From contig QIHU01000607.1 in NCBI GenBank assembly GCA_003231035.1, positions 1 through 15,938 on the forward strand: DNA of 15,938 nucleotides. The letters run 5' to 3'. Positions 15,216 to 15,938 of this stretch are shown piece by piece. Under the pieces are notes generated by a model that was not told the origin of the DNA, searched no databases, and saw nothing but the letters and a program-made list of their open reading frames with translations. The translations under genes and the position numbers were made by a program. This DNA is from Acidobacteriota bacterium (GTDB taxonomy: Bacteria > Acidobacteriota > Thermoanaerobaculia > Multivoradales > SZUA-115). Within the stretch, counting starts at the first letter, position 1, and each line of letters starts with the position of its first letter.

Positions 15216-15938
15216 TCACAGCGGTGGATCGAGCAAGAGGCGCCGGAGCATCTCCAAGCCCACCTGGCTGGCGAGCTGGCGCACTCCCTCGCGGCCTCCT
15301 GGGAAACAGATCCGGCGGTGGGTCACCTCGTCATCCCCCGGACCGGCAACGGCAAGGTGGACGGTGCCCACCGGTTTCTCCTCGCTCCCGCCGCCCGGGC
15401 CGGCGATGCCGGTCAGGGCGATGCAGAAGTCTCCACCGAGCGAGCGCCGGCCACCCTTCGCCATCGCCCGGGCCACCGGCTCGCTCACCGCGCCATGCTC
15501 GGCGAGTAAGGCACCGGGCACTTCTAGGAGGGTCCGTTTGAGGTCGTTGGAATAGGTCACCGCCGCGCCCAGAAAGTAGTCGCTGCTGCCTTCCACCGCA
15601 GTGAGCCGTTGGGCCACCAATCCACCGGTGCACGACTCCGCCGTCACCACCGTGCAGCCGGCCGCGCGTAGCAGTTCGCCGACCGTCTTCTCGAGGCTCG
15701 CATCAACGCCCCGAGCGTAGAGGGCTACTCCGACTAGTTGCCGTAGCCGGCCCTCGATCTCGTCGAGCCGAGCTTGGCGCACGTCGCCGTCGCCCAAGGC
15801 CCAGAAGCGCAGCTGAATCTCTCCGGGATTGGAGAGTACGGTGATCGTCTCGCGCCCGAACTCCTCGTAGGCAGGGACGATCCACTCTTCGAGGGTCGAC
15901 TCGGGGACGCAGGCCACCTTGAGAACCCGCTCTTCTCG
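15216..15938 (-). CDS. cinA: CinA-like protein with nicotinamide-nucleotide amidohydrolase domain (5' end outside the window)
   Basis: The visible 240 residues are the C-terminal part of CinA. The frame stays open to the window edge and residues before VACVPESTLEEWIVPAY continue the family pattern, so the gene is cut by the edge and the apparent GTG at 15917 is not its start. First comes the end of the molybdopterin-binding-like/KH region. From about residue 85 follows the PncC-type amidohydrolase domain with TAESCTGGL (catalytic Ser), TYSNDLKRTLL, ALTGIAGPGGGSEEKPVGTV and the closing helix. PncC domains deamidate nicotinamide mononucleotide in NAD salvage; CinA is also linked to competence in some species. 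It is the first visible gene of the cinA-plsY-gpsA series. Confidence 0.95.
   Translation of the reverse strand, partial: REERVLKVACVPESTLEEWIVPAYEEFGRETITVLSNPGEIQLRFWALGDGDVRQARLDEIEGRLRQLVGVALYARGVDASLEKTVGELLRAAGCTVVTAESCTGGLVAQRLTAVEGSSDYFLGAAVTYSNDLKRTLLEVPGALLAEHGAVSEPVARAMAKGGRRSLGGDFCIALTGIAGPGGGSEEKPVGTVHLAVAGPGDDEVTHRRICFPGGREGVRQLASQVGLEMLRRLLLDPPL

Overview
The window is GC-rich bacterial chromosome with dense, almost gap-free coding. Nearly all genes are on the minus strand; the one exception is a decarboxylase gene on the plus strand. Nothing looks recently acquired: there are no transposases, integrases, tRNA or rRNA genes, CRISPR arrays or phage genes. The gene content (PlsY/GpsA glycerolipid synthesis, a dedicated acyl-chain cluster, a quinone-linked molybdoenzyme, NrfD-type membrane anchor) suits a free-living, non-fermentative, GC-rich Gram-negative-like lineage such as Acidobacteriota, Myxococcota or a neighbouring phylum. 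That placement is inference from gene style only; no marker here fixes the taxon.

Right part, read leftwards from the right edge: a truncated cinA, then plsY, gpsA, guaA, a small glutaredoxin-like gene and an M50B-like membrane metalloprotease gene. Spacing is tight, with an ATGA overlap between plsY and gpsA and an 86-base leader before guaA. GpsA makes glycerol-3-phosphate and PlsY acylates it, so these two are consecutive steps of phospholipid synthesis.

Middle part: the same strand continues through a sodium/solute symporter, an SDR ketoreductase, a divergent FabF-like ketosynthase, an acyl carrier protein and a DUF374-type lysophospholipid acyltransferase. SDR and ketosynthase overlap by ATGA. 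The ketosynthase-ACP gap is filled by five copies of a 14-bp tandem repeat whose last copy forms the ACP ribosome binding site. The block looks like a small specialised acyl-chain making and transferring unit that borrows its missing enzymes (dehydratase, enoyl reductase, malonyl transfer) from elsewhere.

Left part: a PLP-dependent group II amino acid decarboxylase on the plus strand converges on the acyltransferase gene. It diverges from a two-gene molybdoenzyme operon. That operon encodes one polypeptide joining a four-cluster ferredoxin domain to an NrfD quinone-reactive membrane domain, followed by a 974-residue Mo-bisMGD catalytic subunit without a Tat signal. The divergent intergenic region carries a near-consensus sigma-70 promoter for the molybdoenzyme operon, with an inverted repeat over the predicted transcription start.

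Most noteworthy: the fused FeS-NrfD/Mo operon of unknown substrate, the ketosynthase-reductase-ACP-acyltransferase block, and the 14-bp repeat array used as a translation leader. No wholly new system can be claimed from sequence alone.
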